Shown: positions 28,047-37,922 of the stretch, piece by piece
Layout: every line of letters begins with the position of its first letter
Numbering within the stretch: position 1 is the stretch's first letter
Assembly: GCA_016706365.1 (NCBI GenBank)
Contig: JADJJU010000005.1
Coordinates: 62,001 to 126,000, forward strand
Source: Saprospiraceae bacterium
GTDB lineage: Bacteria; Bacteroidota; Bacteroidia; Chitinophagales; Saprospiraceae
DNA: 64,000 nt
Direction: 5' to 3'
Translations under genes and position numbers: made by a program
The notes under the pieces: generated by a model
Databases searched by the model: none
What the model saw: the letters and a program-made list of their open reading frames with translations, nothing else
What the model was told of the DNA's origin: nothing

Positions 28047-28098
28047 AGAAAATTATCAAAATAAATATGGATACCGGATATTTCCGACTACTGTGATT

Positions 28099-28530
28099 TT
28101 AGGGTAGAAACACTTCGATATCATGTGATCGCAATACCATATCAGTAAATTTACCTTTAAACTGGGTAGCTCTCACAATGTGGTTGTCAATCCAATGATA
28201 ATTACCTCCCCGTGGCTTGCCCATGATCATTCCATGATACTTGAAGCCATGTTCAGCAAGCCATTTCTCGGTGATTTCCCTGTGTGCTTCTGTACGGGAA
28301 GTGAAGAAAAAGATAATATGACCTTCATCGTACCATTTGTTGACAAACTCCAGGGCATCTGGATATATTTCTGCTGTACCCATTCTCTCGGGTTCCTCAT
28401 TAGGAATATCATCGCAGATAGTTCCGTCAATGTCAATTAGGAAATTTTTTATCTCAGCCGGTAATACCGGACTTATCGTTTCTCCTTTTTCATTGTAAAT
28501 TGTCTGGAGAGGCTTATCATTCAAGTTCAT
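28099..28530 (-). CDS. HAD-superfamily phosphatase-like protein (BT0820-type)
   Basis: A 143-residue HAD-like protein with NFLIDIDGTICDD (motif I), FFTSRTE (motif II), and MGKPRGGNYHWIDNH for motifs III/IV. It has a minimal cap. Such proteins are sometimes labelled phosphoheptose isomerase in databases, but the catalytic pattern is that of a HAD phosphatase. Natural substrate unknown. It lies 44 bases downstream of the M23 peptidase on the same strand and may be co-transcribed with it. Confidence 0.75.
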   Translation of the reverse strand: MNLNDKPLQTIYNEKGETISPVLPAEIKNFLIDIDGTICDDIPNEEPERMGTAEIYPDALEFVNKWYDEGHIIFFFTSRTEAHREITEKWLAEHGFKYHGMIMGKPRGGNYHWIDNHIVRATQFKGKFTDMVLRSHDIEVFLP

Positions 28531-28574
28531 GGATAATGTTATTGTAAATATGACACAAAGCTAAATCCTTTTTT

Positions 28575-29468
28575 CTAAAAACTAATATACTCAGTTGGAT
28601 TAACAGGAGTACCGTTTTGCCAAAGTTCAAAATGTAAATGAGGTCCTGTGCTTAGAACTCCTGTATTTCCAATGATTGCAACAGCTTCACCTGCTTTGAC
28701 ATAAGTTCCGACCTTTTTCAGATTGATTGCATTATGCTTGTAAAATGAAACCAAATTGTTCTCATGTTGAATACATACGGTATTACCAGTCTCCAGAGTC
28801 CAGTCAGAACTAATGACAAAACCTGAAAGCACAGCTTTTACCGGAGTATCTTTAGGAGCAAGGAGGTCTATTCCATAATGCCGTTCTACTGGATTGAAAG
28901 TATTGGAAATCTCTCCTTTCAGAGGAGGAATAAGATATAATTGGTAAAGATTTTTCGATATGCTGCCGTCCGGTGATGCTTTGATTTGGATGAAATCTTC
29001 CTGTTTTCCTTCTGATTCCATGATAGTATCAGAACTTGAAATGGCAACAGGTTCAGATATGTTTCGAGTAGCTACTTCTACTATTTCCGGAGTTTCATTT
29101 AAAAGCTCACCCTTCCCGAGTATAGTTGAATCCTCCCCGGTCAATATCCTCCTAAAATGATCAGTGTACAGCATTTGTTGTTCGAAAGCAGCCTCCACAT
29201 CAGTGATTCGCTTATTTAATTTGATGAATTCAGGATGTTTGTACACGTCGTTGTATCCAGGCATGAATTTTTTGAGAGGAGTGTAAGCTGTCAGCATCCA
29301 GAACAGGAAAAATAGTAAGACAGCCACTGAGCTAATAATGGTATACAATCCCAATAAATGAATCCTGAACGAACCCACCTCCTGAAGGGTATCATCATTC
29401 ATTATTACCAGTCTGAAGTGGTTTTTCAGCCTTTCTTTCCACTTACTCCATTTATTATCTGCCGGCAT
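28575..29468 (-). CDS. M23 family metallopeptidase (LytM-type endopeptidase), membrane anchored
   Basis: A 297-residue protein with one N-terminal transmembrane helix (about residues 33-55), a short coiled region, and a C-terminal LytM domain. Catalytic zinc motifs are visible: HYGIDLLAPKDTPV (HxxxD) and GPHLHFELWQNGTPVNP (HxH). It should cleave peptidoglycan cross-links in the periplasm or act as a regulator of amidases. It is divergent from porW, sharing a 118-base promoter region. Confidence 0.9.
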   Translation of the reverse strand: MPADNKWSKWKERLKNHFRLVIMNDDTLQEVGSFRIHLLGLYTIISSVAVLLFFLFWMLTAYTPLKKFMPGYNDVYKHPEFIKLNKRITDVEAAFEQQMLYTDHFRRILTGEDSTILGKGELLNETPEIVEVATRNISEPVAISSSDTIMESEGKQEDFIQIKASPDGSISKNLYQLYLIPPLKGEISNTFNPVERHYGIDLLAPKDTPVKAVLSGFVISSDWTLETGNTVCIQHENNLVSFYKHNAINLKKVGTYVKAGEAVAIIGNTGVLSTGPHLHFELWQNGTPVNPTEYISF

Positions 29469-29586
29469 TGATTAAAAATTGGTACAATTAAAATAATTTT
29501 GTGCGTTTTTAGGTTATGATTGCGTCCGGATAAAATCTATCTGGCAGTCATTTGTTTTAATATTATCAAGACAGATCTTTACAAGC

Positions 29587-32500
29587 ATGCGATATATTGT
29601 TTCTCTATTTTTAATCTCTATTACTTTTTTAATATCAGGATGTGCCACTAAAAAGAAAAGTGGTCCTTCCAAACTTAAAAAAGCATACCATAATACCACT
29701 GCATACTATAACGGTTATTTCAACGCAGATCTTTTAATAGACGAAAGTATTCTGGCTTTGGAAAGTCAGACCAAAGATAATTACAATAAAGTTCTGGATA
29801 TATATAAATATACCTCTGCGACTAATCCCCAGGCCGTGTATCCTCAATTAGACAAGGCAATTCAAAAATTAACTGTCGCTGTTCACCTGCATCGTGTCAG
29901 CCATTGGACAGATGATTGCTATCTCGCCATCGGACAATCTCAGTTTTTAAAGCAGGACTATGAATCAGCTGAAGAGACACTGGAGTATTTTATTCAGGAA
30001 TTCAATACTGATGGATCATCTAAAAAGAAGAGGAACGTAAAGGAAGATAAACCTGCCCCTTCCACAAGTGCAGAAAAAAGAAAGGCAAGAACAAATTCAT
30101 CAGGCCCAGGAGGCTCAAATCCGAAAGTCAGTAAGGAAGAGGAAAAGGAGAACAAGCAAAAATTAAAAGAGCGGGAAGCTCAGATTAAGGATCGGAAAAA
30201 ATCCAAAGGAAAGACCAGTGCTAAAGACGCGGCTAAGATCAGAGAACAAAGAAGGGCTGCTGCACTGGAGAGACAAAAGGCCGCAGACGGTACATCTTCT
30301 GACTCAACTGAAGTTGCAAAAACTGAAGCTCCGGCTGAAACAGAAAAAACAGCTGTAAAAGAGGAGAAGCCAAAGAAAGTATTAAATCTAATACTGAAGA
30401 AGATACAAAAACAGAAGATAAGACAGCGTCCGGTGATGAGTACAATCCGGAAAACTACTTCATGAAGCATAAGCCTTGCTACTATGAAGGTGTTTTGTGG
30501 CTGGCTAAGACTTACATTCACAGAGCAAACTATGACAACGCAAGAATGTACCTGAAGCAACTGGAGAATGATCCTAAAGCTGATAAGACGACCAGATCTC
30601 TGGTTGCTGCAGTGGAAGCACATTCATATTTGATGCAGAAGAACTATAATATGGCAATTACTCCTTTACGTAAAGCCATAGAACTAGCTGATAATAAGAA
30701 GGACAGAGCCAGATACAGCTTTATCCTTGGTCAGTTATTGGAGCGTGCAGGTTTATATGAGGAAGCAGCAGGAGCATTTGATAAGGTGGTGTCCTTACAC
30801 CAGGATTATGAAATGGACTTCTATGCGAGACTGGGACTTATTCAGAATCAACAATTCTCTGGTAAAGGCAGTAAGCAGGATTTGATTTCGGACCTGAAAA
30901 GCATGCTAAAAGAGAGAAAATATACGGAATTTAAGGACCAATTACATTTTAGTCTTGCAAAAATCTATCTGGCTGAAGGCGATACAGACAATGCAGTTTT
31001 AGCGCTGGAGGAGGCAATCAAAGCTAGTGCCGGTAATCAAAATAACACCGTTGAAATCAATTACACCATCGCAAATCTTTATTTCAAGCAGGAAAAATAT
31101 GCTAAAGCAAAAACTTTCTACGATACCACCCTGCCCCTGATGCCGAAAACAGATGAGCGATATCCTGAGGTAGAACGCTTTAGCAAAGATCTTACAGATA
31201 TTGCTTTACACCTGACTGAGATGGCAAAACAAGATAGTTTGTTGATGATTGCAGCTATGACGGATGATGAGAAGAAGGAATTGGTTAAAAAACTGAAAGC
31301 TCAAAGGGAGAAGGAGAAGCTTGAAAATGAAGCTTCAGCTGATAAACCCAAGTCAACAGCACCTACTGCAGCAACTGCGTTCGTTTCTCAGCAAGCTGGT
31401 GCAAGGCCTATATTTTTTGCTTATGATACAAGAAATCAGAAAAAAAATCTTAAAGATTTCGAGAAAAAATGGGGAACAAGAGTATTGGAAGATAATTGGA
31501 GAAGGTCACTTCGTGCCCAACAATTTGCAGGAGTAGAAAATGATAGTACAGCCAACACTGCTGAAATCACTGAATCTGAAATTCAGGATTATTTGAAAGG
31601 TGTTCCTTCAAGCCCGGATGAATTTGCAGCGATTGATAATATACTCATAGAGTCCATGGCAGCACTGGGAAGATTATACCGCGAAAAACTGGAAAGATCA
31701 GATAAGAGTGCACAAATATTGGAAGAATTGCAGCGGAGATATGTAGGTAACAAAGCAGAACCTGACGCATTTTATCTTTTATATCTGGATTACATTGACC
31801 TTAAGAATCCGGCTAAATCAAAGTATTATGCTGATCAGATTCTGGAAAAATATCCGGCTTCTCTATATGCTGATATCCTGAGAGATCCGGATTATTTCAA
31901 AAAGAAAAGAGAAGAAGCAAATAAGTTGAATACCTATTATGCCAGTACTTATGACCACTTTAGTTCAGGAAGAATCGACCAGGCAAAAGAAATGGTCGAT
32001 CAGTCAACAAAACTATTTGGAAATGATAATATCCTAAGAGCAAAATTTGCACTTTTGAACGCTATGTGCGTAGGAAAATTAAAAGGTGCTGATGACTATA
32101 TGCATGCACTTAGAGAAGTAGTTGCTAAATATCCTAATACTGAAGAACAGACACGGGCGAGAGAGATTCTCAGATTGCTGGGCCAGCGCGTACAGAGCGA
32201 TTCTACTGCTGTTACTCAGGATTCAACAAGCACCAAACTGGGAGATGAATTCAAAATAGATGATGCTGATTTACACTACGTATTAATCATCATGCAGACC
32301 GATAAAATGTCGCTCAATGATGCCAAGATTAAAGCCTCCAATTTTAATTCCAAGTATTTTCAGAATGATCAGCTAAATATCGGAAATATAGTTCTTGGGG
32401 ATAACAGCAATGCTCAGATCCCTGTTATCGTGGTCAGAAGGTTCAACAATAAATCTGCAGCCATGAAATATTTTGATGGTTTGCAAAGCAACCGCAAGGA

Positions 32501-32627
32501 TTTTGTTGAAGATTTAACCTGGTATGAAGTCTTTGCTATTTCTCAAAGTAATTATCGAACGCTTGTTAAGAACAGAGCGATAGAGCCTTACAGAACTTTC
32601 TTCATGAATAACTATCTCAACAAGTAA
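29587..32627 (+). CDS. porW: PorW/SprE-like T9SS lipoprotein with TPRs, interrupted by a 1-base indel
   Basis: The first part (to 30465) has a lipobox signal (FLISGC) and the PorW/SprE hallmark AYHNTTAYYNGYFNADLL, then YPQLDKAIQKL and a TPR, ending in a charged linker. The rest (visible from 30462) holds more TPRs and a C-terminal domain. Adding one A at about 30373-30378 joins them through a linker NTEEDTKTEDKTASGDEYNP that is obviously coding, giving about 1013 residues. PorW/SprE is an outer-membrane lipoprotein that is needed for type IX secretion and gliding. The family member in Flavobacterium is about 870 residues; extra length is in the acidic/basic linker. Confidence 0.82.
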
Positions 32628-32628
32628 C

Positions 32629-33201
32629 TTATTCAACCCATTTTGTAAAATCTTCAACTGGTTTTCTGGTTCCTTCCTGAAGTACTTCACCTTCGGGAAT
32701 ACCCATATAGAAAAGTCCAATACACTTTTGTTCAGGCTCCATATCGATAAGAGCTCCCATACGCTGAATGATGCCGGGAGTACTCCAATATGCTCCAATG
32801 CCAAGTGAAGAAGCTGTCAGCCACATATTTTGTACTGCACAAGCAGTAGCTGCATATTCCTCCCATTCAGGCAGACCTGAATCCGGATTTATGTGTACAA
32901 TTATAGCGATAACTGCATTGGCCAGCAAAGGATTGGCGCTTAGTTGCTTCTGCCTCGCTTCGGAAAAAGAAACAGCTGTGTTTTTATAATCTTCGGCCAT
33001 GAAATCACTCAGCTTCTGTCTTCCTTCCCCTCTAAAAACCACAAATCTCCATGGTTCCATTCTCTTGTGTGTCGGGGCCCATCTGGCTGAATCTAAAATA
33101 TCCTTGATAGTTTCAACTTCAATCTCCTGGGGCGTATATGATTTAGGGAAAATCGCTCTGCGACCACGAATAACTTTAGATACTATTGCAAAATCTGACA
33201 T
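32629..33201 (-). CDS. Nitroreductase family protein
   Basis: A 190-residue flavoprotein of the NfsB/FMN-reductase type. RRAIFPKSYTP and ARWAPTHKRMEPWRFVV form the FMN phosphate site, and ASSLGIGAYWSTP plus a FYMGIPEGE strand complete it. It probably binds FMN and reduces nitro compounds, quinones or related substrates with NAD(P)H. It sits 3 bases downstream of the AMP nucleosidase gene and likely shares its transcript; it converges with porW. Confidence 0.88.
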   Translation of the reverse strand: MSDFAIVSKVIRGRRAIFPKSYTPQEIEVETIKDILDSARWAPTHKRMEPWRFVVFRGEGRQKLSDFMAEDYKNTAVSFSEARQKQLSANPLLANAVIAIIVHINPDSGLPEWEEYAATACAVQNMWLTASSLGIGAYWSTPGIIQRMGALIDMEPEQKCIGLFYMGIPEGEVLQEGTRKPVEDFTKWVE

Positions 33202-33204
33202 AAA

Positions 33205-33978
33205 TTAAAACTTTAGGTGTCTTACGGTAGAAGAATGGTTAATGAGCTTTTTCAATGATTCGATGCCTATTTTGAGGTGCATTTCAGCATAATTTTTGGT
33301 TACTAATTTATCATTTTCTTCTGTTTTTACCCCTTCAGGTAACATCGGCACATCGGACACCAACAGTAATGCACCAGCAGGTATTTTGTTTTTGAATGCA
33401 ATAGAAAAAACAGTAGCAGTTTCCATATCAATAGCCATACATCTGATGGATCGAAGATATTCCTTGAATTGAAGGTCGTGTTCCCAAACCCGTCTATTGG
33501 TTGTGTAGCATGTTCCGGTCCAGTAATCTCTTTCCATTTCCCTGATTGTGGTACTAATTGCTTTTTGAAGAGCAAATGCAGGCAGGGCGGGCACTTCCGG
33601 TGGAAAATAATCATTAGAGGTACCGTCTCCCCTAATGGCGGCAATAGGTAATATTAAGTCACCGATTTGAGTTTTATCATGCCGGAGACCTCCACATTTG
33701 CCGAGAAACAAGCAAGCTTTAGGCATAATCGCTGTCAAAAGATCCATAATGGTGGCTGCATTGGCACTTCCCATTCCAAAATTTATTATTGTTATTCCAT
33801 CAGCAGATGCTGAGGACATCGAGCGATCTTTTCCAATAACCGGAACACCATGGAAATCTGCAAATAACTGGACGTAATTAGAAAAATTCACAAGAAGGAT
33901 ATATTCTCCAAAATCATTTAATTCTCTGCCTGTATATCGGGGTAACCAATTCTCAACTATCTCTTTTTTCGATTCCAT
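33205..33978 (-). CDS. amn: AMP nucleosidase
   Basis: A 257-residue phosphorylase-superfamily enzyme lacking the N-terminal domain of E. coli Amn, as is usual in Bacteroidota. Motifs: INFGMGSANAATIMDLL, FLGKCGGLR, GDLILPIAAIRGDGTSNDYFP and the C-terminal MAIDMETATVFSIAF. The enzyme hydrolyses AMP to adenine and ribose 5-phosphate to adjust the adenylate pool. It is the first gene of a probable two-gene unit with the nitroreductase. Confidence 0.88.
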   Translation of the reverse strand: MESKKEIVENWLPRYTGRELNDFGEYILLVNFSNYVQLFADFHGVPVIGKDRSMSSASADGITIINFGMGSANAATIMDLLTAIMPKACLFLGKCGGLRHDKTQIGDLILPIAAIRGDGTSNDYFPPEVPALPAFALQKAISTTIREMERDYWTGTCYTTNRRVWEHDLQFKEYLRSIRCMAIDMETATVFSIAFKNKIPAGALLLVSDVPMLPEGVKTEENDKLVTKNYAEMHLKIGIESLKKLINHSSTVRHLKF

Positions 33979-34142
33979 AAATTGTGTTGTTATTTAAATA
34001 CTAAACTTCTTTTTATGTTATATGTTAAAAATGTCGGAAAATATAAGTTCAAGGTATACTTTGATAATTAATGAATAATTACCTTAGAGCCTTAAGAGTT
34101 TTTTCTAGTTTTTTTTTAATTCATTTGCCAAATTTTTGCGAC

Positions 34143-34811
34143 ATGTACAGTAAGATTGAAGAAAATTATTTAAAGGCAGTCTATAAAATTGCCGAAAAAC
34201 ATGGTACTCCCGTCAGTACCAACCAAATTGCCAAGGAAGTCGATACGAGTGCGGCTTCAGTAACGGACATGATGAAACGCCTGTCTGAAAAGGGCGCTCT
34301 GACCTATGAAAGGTACAGAGGTGTCACACTTACGGATGAAGGCTATAAGCACACACGCAAAATAATCAGAAAACATCGTATTTGGGAAGTCTTTATGGTA
34401 GAAAAATTGAAGTACAGCGATAAAGATGAACTTAAGACTCTTTTGAAGCAACTCAATTACATCAAATCTGACGATATCGTGGACAGACTAGATGATTATT
34501 TGGGATATCCTAAAGCGAATCCAGAAGGTCTTTCTATCCCCGATAAAGATGGAGAATATGAGCACAGGTCTCAGTTTACTATCAGTGACATGGACGAAGG
34601 TGAAGAAGGTTTGTTAGTTGGAATTGAGGATCTTTCCCCTTCATTCTTCCAGTTCCTTGATAAACTTGGATTGAAACTGGGCTCAAAAATTAAAGTTACA
34701 GAGCGTTTTGATTTTGATGAATCTTTGAAAATCAGCGTGGAAGGAAGAGAAGCTCACGTAGTTTCTGCAAGAGTTGCCAACAGTTTATTGATGAAGAAAG
34801 CTCCTAAGTAG
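34143..34811 (+). CDS. DtxR/MntR-family metalloregulator with altered metal ligands
   Basis: Start at 34143 (MYSKIEENYLKAVY); the upstream ATG at 34071 would add 24 residues that do not resemble the family. The 222-residue protein has the DtxR winged helix (STNQIAKEVDTSAASVTDMMKRL), the dimerisation helices and a C-terminal FeoA/SH3-like domain. At the places of DtxR ligands M10, H98, C102, E105 and H106 it has N8, K98, K102, N105 and Y106; only H78 and E82 (H79/E83 in DtxR) remain. Flavobacterial relatives keep the LEH motif. Metal response may therefore be lost or changed. The metal-binding protein and ABC ATPase follow. Confidence 0.85.
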   Translation: MYSKIEENYLKAVYKIAEKHGTPVSTNQIAKEVDTSAASVTDMMKRLSEKGALTYERYRGVTLTDEGYKHTRKIIRKHRIWEVFMVEKLKYSDKDELKTLLKQLNYIKSDDIVDRLDDYLGYPKANPEGLSIPDKDGEYEHRSQFTISDMDEGEEGLLVGIEDLSPSFFQFLDKLGLKLGSKIKVTERFDFDESLKISVEGREAHVVSARVANSLLMKKAPK

Positions 34812-34819
34812 TTTCATTC

Positions 34820-35833
34820 ATGAATATCATATTAAGGGCTGCAAGTTTTCTGGTATTTACCTTGACTTGCAGCCCTTTTTTGTATGCACAATCCAGTGTG
34901 GTTTGCACCAATTCAATACTGGCTGACATAGCCCATAATATTGGCGGAGAAGAAGTTACCGTTCTGTCAATTGTACCAGTTGGAAGCGATCCGCATATTT
35001 ATGAACCTGTTCCGGGCAATATCCAACAAATTCGTAATGCAGATCTCATTATACTAAATGGACTAAATCTGGAGAATTGGTTGAATAAGATTATTGTTAA
35101 TTCAGGTTTCAATGGTATTTCGGTAATTGCGGCGGATGGAATTAAAGATGTAATTACTGCACCGGAATTCAAGAGTTATGATCCTCATGCATGGATGAAC
35201 CCAATTCACGGAATTCAATATGCCCGGAACATATGCGATGGTCTGATACAACTGTTGCCGGAAAAGGCTGAATTTTTTGAGAGAAACTTTGCCATTTACA
35301 AAAGACAATTGGAACTACTCGACGAAGAGATTCATCAAAAATTTTCTTTCCTTTCGGATTCTCAAAGAATCCTTATCACTTCACATGATGCATTCAGGTA
35401 CTTTGGCTATAGATATCACTTGGAAGTAGAGCCATTAATGGGAATTTCAACTGAAGCTGATCTGCAGGTGAGTGATATCAGAAGGATTTCGGAACTGCTA
35501 ACAAATTCCAAAGTGAAAGCCATTTTTGTAGAGACCACTATTAATCCAAAACTGATGCAACAGCTATCCCATGATTTTGGTGTTCTCCTGGCTGCACCTC
35601 TTTTTGCGGATTCCTTAGGCGATGAAAATACAGAAGCAGGCACCTATATTGGCATGCTTTCTTACAATGCAAATACTATTTCAGCTGCTTTATCCGGGGA
35701 AGATACCGGATCCGGGGCAATGATAAATGCTTCCTTTACCGAAAAGTCACTTTTTATATCCGTGAGCATACTTATTAGTTTTATGGGTATACTTTTTCTG
35801 GGAATGGTTCGGCTATTGAATCATGGTTTGTAA
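34820..35833 (+). CDS. Metal ABC transporter solute-binding protein (ZnuA/MntA type) with C-terminal membrane anchor
   Basis: A 337-residue protein with a cleavable signal (ending FLYAQ) and the cluster 9 binding-protein fold. Likely metal ligands are in SDPHIYEP, SYDPHAWMNPIHG, PLMGISTEADLQ and LFADSLGDENTEAG, as in Mn/Zn-specific members. There is no long His-rich loop. Unusually, the C-terminal 30 residues form a hydrophobic helix (SLFISVSILISFMGILFLGM), which should tether it to the inner membrane. It starts 9 bases after the DtxR-like gene. A terminator-like hairpin lies inside its signal-peptide coding region. Confidence 0.85.
   Translation: MNIILRAASFLVFTLTCSPFLYAQSSVVCTNSILADIAHNIGGEEVTVLSIVPVGSDPHIYEPVPGNIQQIRNADLIILNGLNLENWLNKIIVNSGFNGISVIAADGIKDVITAPEFKSYDPHAWMNPIHGIQYARNICDGLIQLLPEKAEFFERNFAIYKRQLELLDEEIHQKFSFLSDSQRILITSHDAFRYFGYRYHLEVEPLMGISTEADLQVSDIRRISELLTNSKVKAIFVETTINPKLMQQLSHDFGVLLAAPLFADSLGDENTEAGTYIGMLSYNANTISAALSGEDTGSGAMINASFTEKSLFISVSILISFMGILFLGMVRLLNHGL
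34834..34881 (+). terminator. Strong terminator-like hairpin inside the signal-peptide coding region
   Basis: AAGGGCTGCAAG (34834-34845) and CTTGCAGCCCTT (34866-34877) form a perfect 12-bp stem with a 20-base loop, and a run of six T ends at 34881. It lies 20-70 bases after the DtxR-like gene stop but within the first codons of the binding-protein gene. It may end part of the regulator transcript or act as an attenuator of the transporter genes. Confidence 0.6.
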
Positions 35834-35854
35834 TTTGCCATCAATAAATCCAGC

Positions 35855-35879
35855 CGGGATATCTTCCCGATGTTTTTTT
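35855..35879 (+). terminator. Weak hairpin plus T-run between binding protein and ABC ATPase
   Basis: CGGGA (35855-35859) pairs with TCCCG (35865-35869) and is followed by ATG and seven T. The stem is only five pairs, so this is a weak terminator at most. It lies between the binding-protein gene and the ATPase gene. Confidence 0.35.
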
Positions 35880-35932
35880 AACTGGACAATTTTCATCAAC
35901 TTTGGGTGAAAGACTTTTAATAATCTGAGTTT

Positions 35933-36670
35933 ATGATCACCATTGAAGATTTGTCTATCCACTATGGTCGGAAACGGGTATTAAGTAATATTTATCTTCA
36001 AATTAAAGCTGGGACTGTAATTGGAGTGATGGGGCCAAATGGTGCAGGGAAATCTACACTCTTTAAAGCCATCCTGGGCTTGACCGAAATCAGCTCGGGG
36101 AAAATCAGTTTTGAGCAACAGGATATTAAAAAATGGAGGTCTAAGATTGCCTATGTACCTCAGAAGGATTTGATCGACTGGACCTTTCCTGCCACAGTCG
36201 AAGATATAGTCATGATGGGAAGATATGCAGGCAAAAAGGTTTTTCAATGGCTCAATAAAAACGACAAACAATTGACCACGGCTGCCATGGAAGAGATGGA
36301 TATACTGCATCTTAGAAACAGGCAAATAGGGGAACTTTCGGGGGGTCAGCAGCAGCGGGTTTTTATTGCAAGAGCTTTGGCTCAGGAAGCGGATTTGATT
36401 TTTCTGGACGAACCTTTCGTAGGTGTAGACATCATTACAGAAGAAAAAACAGTTCAAACACTTAAAAAACTAGCTGCTCAGAACAAATTGCTAATGGTGG
36501 TTCACCACGATTTATCTACTGTAGAAAGCTATTTTGATGAGGTTCTTCTTATCAATCAAAGGCTAATTGCATATGGACCGGTCAAGGAAACATTTACTCC
36601 GGATAATATCGCCAAGGCTTTCGGAGGACAATTAACAATTCTACAAAAAGCAGGATTGGTTCATCGTTGA
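35933..36670 (+). CDS. Metal ABC transporter ATP-binding protein (ZnuC/MntB type)
   Basis: A 245-residue ABC ATPase with Walker A GPNGAGKST, the Q-loop YVPQKD, signature LSGGQQQR, Walker B LIFLDEPFVGVD and the H-loop histidine in MVVHHD. The WTFPATVEDIVMMGRY segment is typical of the Mn/Zn family. It should power uptake of the metal bound by the preceding protein. No permease gene follows: the next gene lies on the other strand and overlaps this stop by 10 bases. The permease must be elsewhere, or has been lost. Confidence 0.88.
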   Translation: MITIEDLSIHYGRKRVLSNIYLQIKAGTVIGVMGPNGAGKSTLFKAILGLTEISSGKISFEQQDIKKWRSKIAYVPQKDLIDWTFPATVEDIVMMGRYAGKKVFQWLNKNDKQLTTAAMEEMDILHLRNRQIGELSGGQQQRVFIARALAQEADLIFLDEPFVGVDIITEEKTVQTLKKLAAQNKLLMVVHHDLSTVESYFDEVLLINQRLIAYGPVKETFTPDNIAKAFGGQLTILQKAGLVHR

Positions 36671-37902
36671 ATCAATAATCTGTTTACAGCAGCCAGAGAA
36701 TTGTCTTTCCACACCTGAACAATGTACCAACCGGGATTGTAGGCTTGAGTATTTATTTCTACCTGTTCTAAATTTCCCGCTTGGATAGCACTTATCCTCT
36801 TCCCAAATCCATCATAAACCATCACCATGCCATGTCCATCAATCCCTGATTGGAGAATAGTATATTGATTAGCCGGATTGGGTAAAAATTGCAATTCAGC
36901 ATTGGAAATTTTTAAAGAATTTGTGGAAAGAGACCCTGGTTCACAGATTATCGCCCTCAAAAGTGAGTTTCCATTTGCCTGGAAAGTAGTCACATAGGAA
37001 GCAAAAGCTGCTCCTGAATAAATATTGGTGTGGCCTCCATTAGGAACACTCACAAAATAACTGCTTGTTCCCACCTCAAGTGCTCTTTCATGAATGGTTG
37101 CAGACCCGTGTAAATAGATCAAACCTAATGCTCCTTCATAATCGGAACCATGAGGAACAACGTCATCGATATCGCCATGCATCAAAAGTAATTGCGGATC
37201 ATTTTCATCGATCCAATCAGGATTGAAAATTGCACCGGACAATCCAATTACCCCGGCTACCTCAGAATTATATGAAAGATTTATCGAATCTCCTGTGGTA
37301 CCTTCTATACCTCCTTTGGAAGCTATATAGGCTGCAAATTCATCACTCTGCGGATCTTCTTCATCAAGGATAGCTACATGCAAAGCCATAATGGCACCTG
37401 CTGAAAGTCCACCAACAAATATTTTATCAGCATCGATATTAAATCTATTTTCCCTTTCTGCATCAGCCTTGAAATACCTTACTGCCGCTCTCATATCACT
37501 AATTGCATTGAAAGCCACATCAACAAACTTGGTGGAGTCCGGCAGTCCAAGCAACAGATTATACTTCCTGTAATCAATTGTGGCTGTCACATATCCCAGA
37601 CTAGCATACAACTCACATAATTCTCTCATATCCTGTTTGCTGCCAAAAATGAATGATCCACCATGTGCAAATACAATTAAAGGCCTGTTGGTTGTATTGT
37701 CTCCTTCCGGCACAAATACGTCCATACTCAATGTAACAGTTTCTCCTACATATCCAATAGCTGTTGCGTAGACAACTGTTGATTTTTGAATATTGTTTGA
37801 CATAGGTTCAACATACCTGTTCTGATCCTCACAGTCCTGAGCAGAGGCATTTAAGATGCTAAAGAAGAAACTTACCAGTATAAATAAATTATATTTTTTC
37901 AT
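36661..37902 (-). CDS. Secreted alpha/beta-hydrolase (esterase) with T9SS type A sorting domain
   Basis: A 413-residue protein with a signal peptide (LFILVSFFFSILNASAQ) and an alpha/beta-hydrolase domain: FAHGGSFIFGSK oxyanion region, VGGLSAGAIMALH nucleophile elbow (Ser), LLMHGDIDD with the acid, and a NGGHTN histidine. The last 75 residues (LQFLPNPANQY ... YNPGWYIVQVWKD) form a type A T9SS sorting domain. It is expected to be a surface or secreted esterase or lipase. Substrate unknown. Confidence 0.88.
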   Translation of the reverse strand: MKKYNLFILVSFFFSILNASAQDCEDQNRYVEPMSNNIQKSTVVYATAIGYVGETVTLSMDVFVPEGDNTTNRPLIVFAHGGSFIFGSKQDMRELCELYASLGYVTATIDYRKYNLLLGLPDSTKFVDVAFNAISDMRAAVRYFKADAERENRFNIDADKIFVGGLSAGAIMALHVAILDEEDPQSDEFAAYIASKGGIEGTTGDSINLSYNSEVAGVIGLSGAIFNPDWIDENDPQLLLMHGDIDDVVPHGSDYEGALGLIYLHGSATIHERALEVGTSSYFVSVPNGGHTNIYSGAAFASYVTTFQANGNSLLRAIICEPGSLSTNSLKISNAELQFLPNPANQYTILQSGIDGHGMVMVYDGFGKRISAIQAGNLEQVEINTQAYNPGWYIVQVWKDNSLAAVNRLLIQR

Positions 37903-37922
37903 ATGCCTTTTTCTTTTGTATG

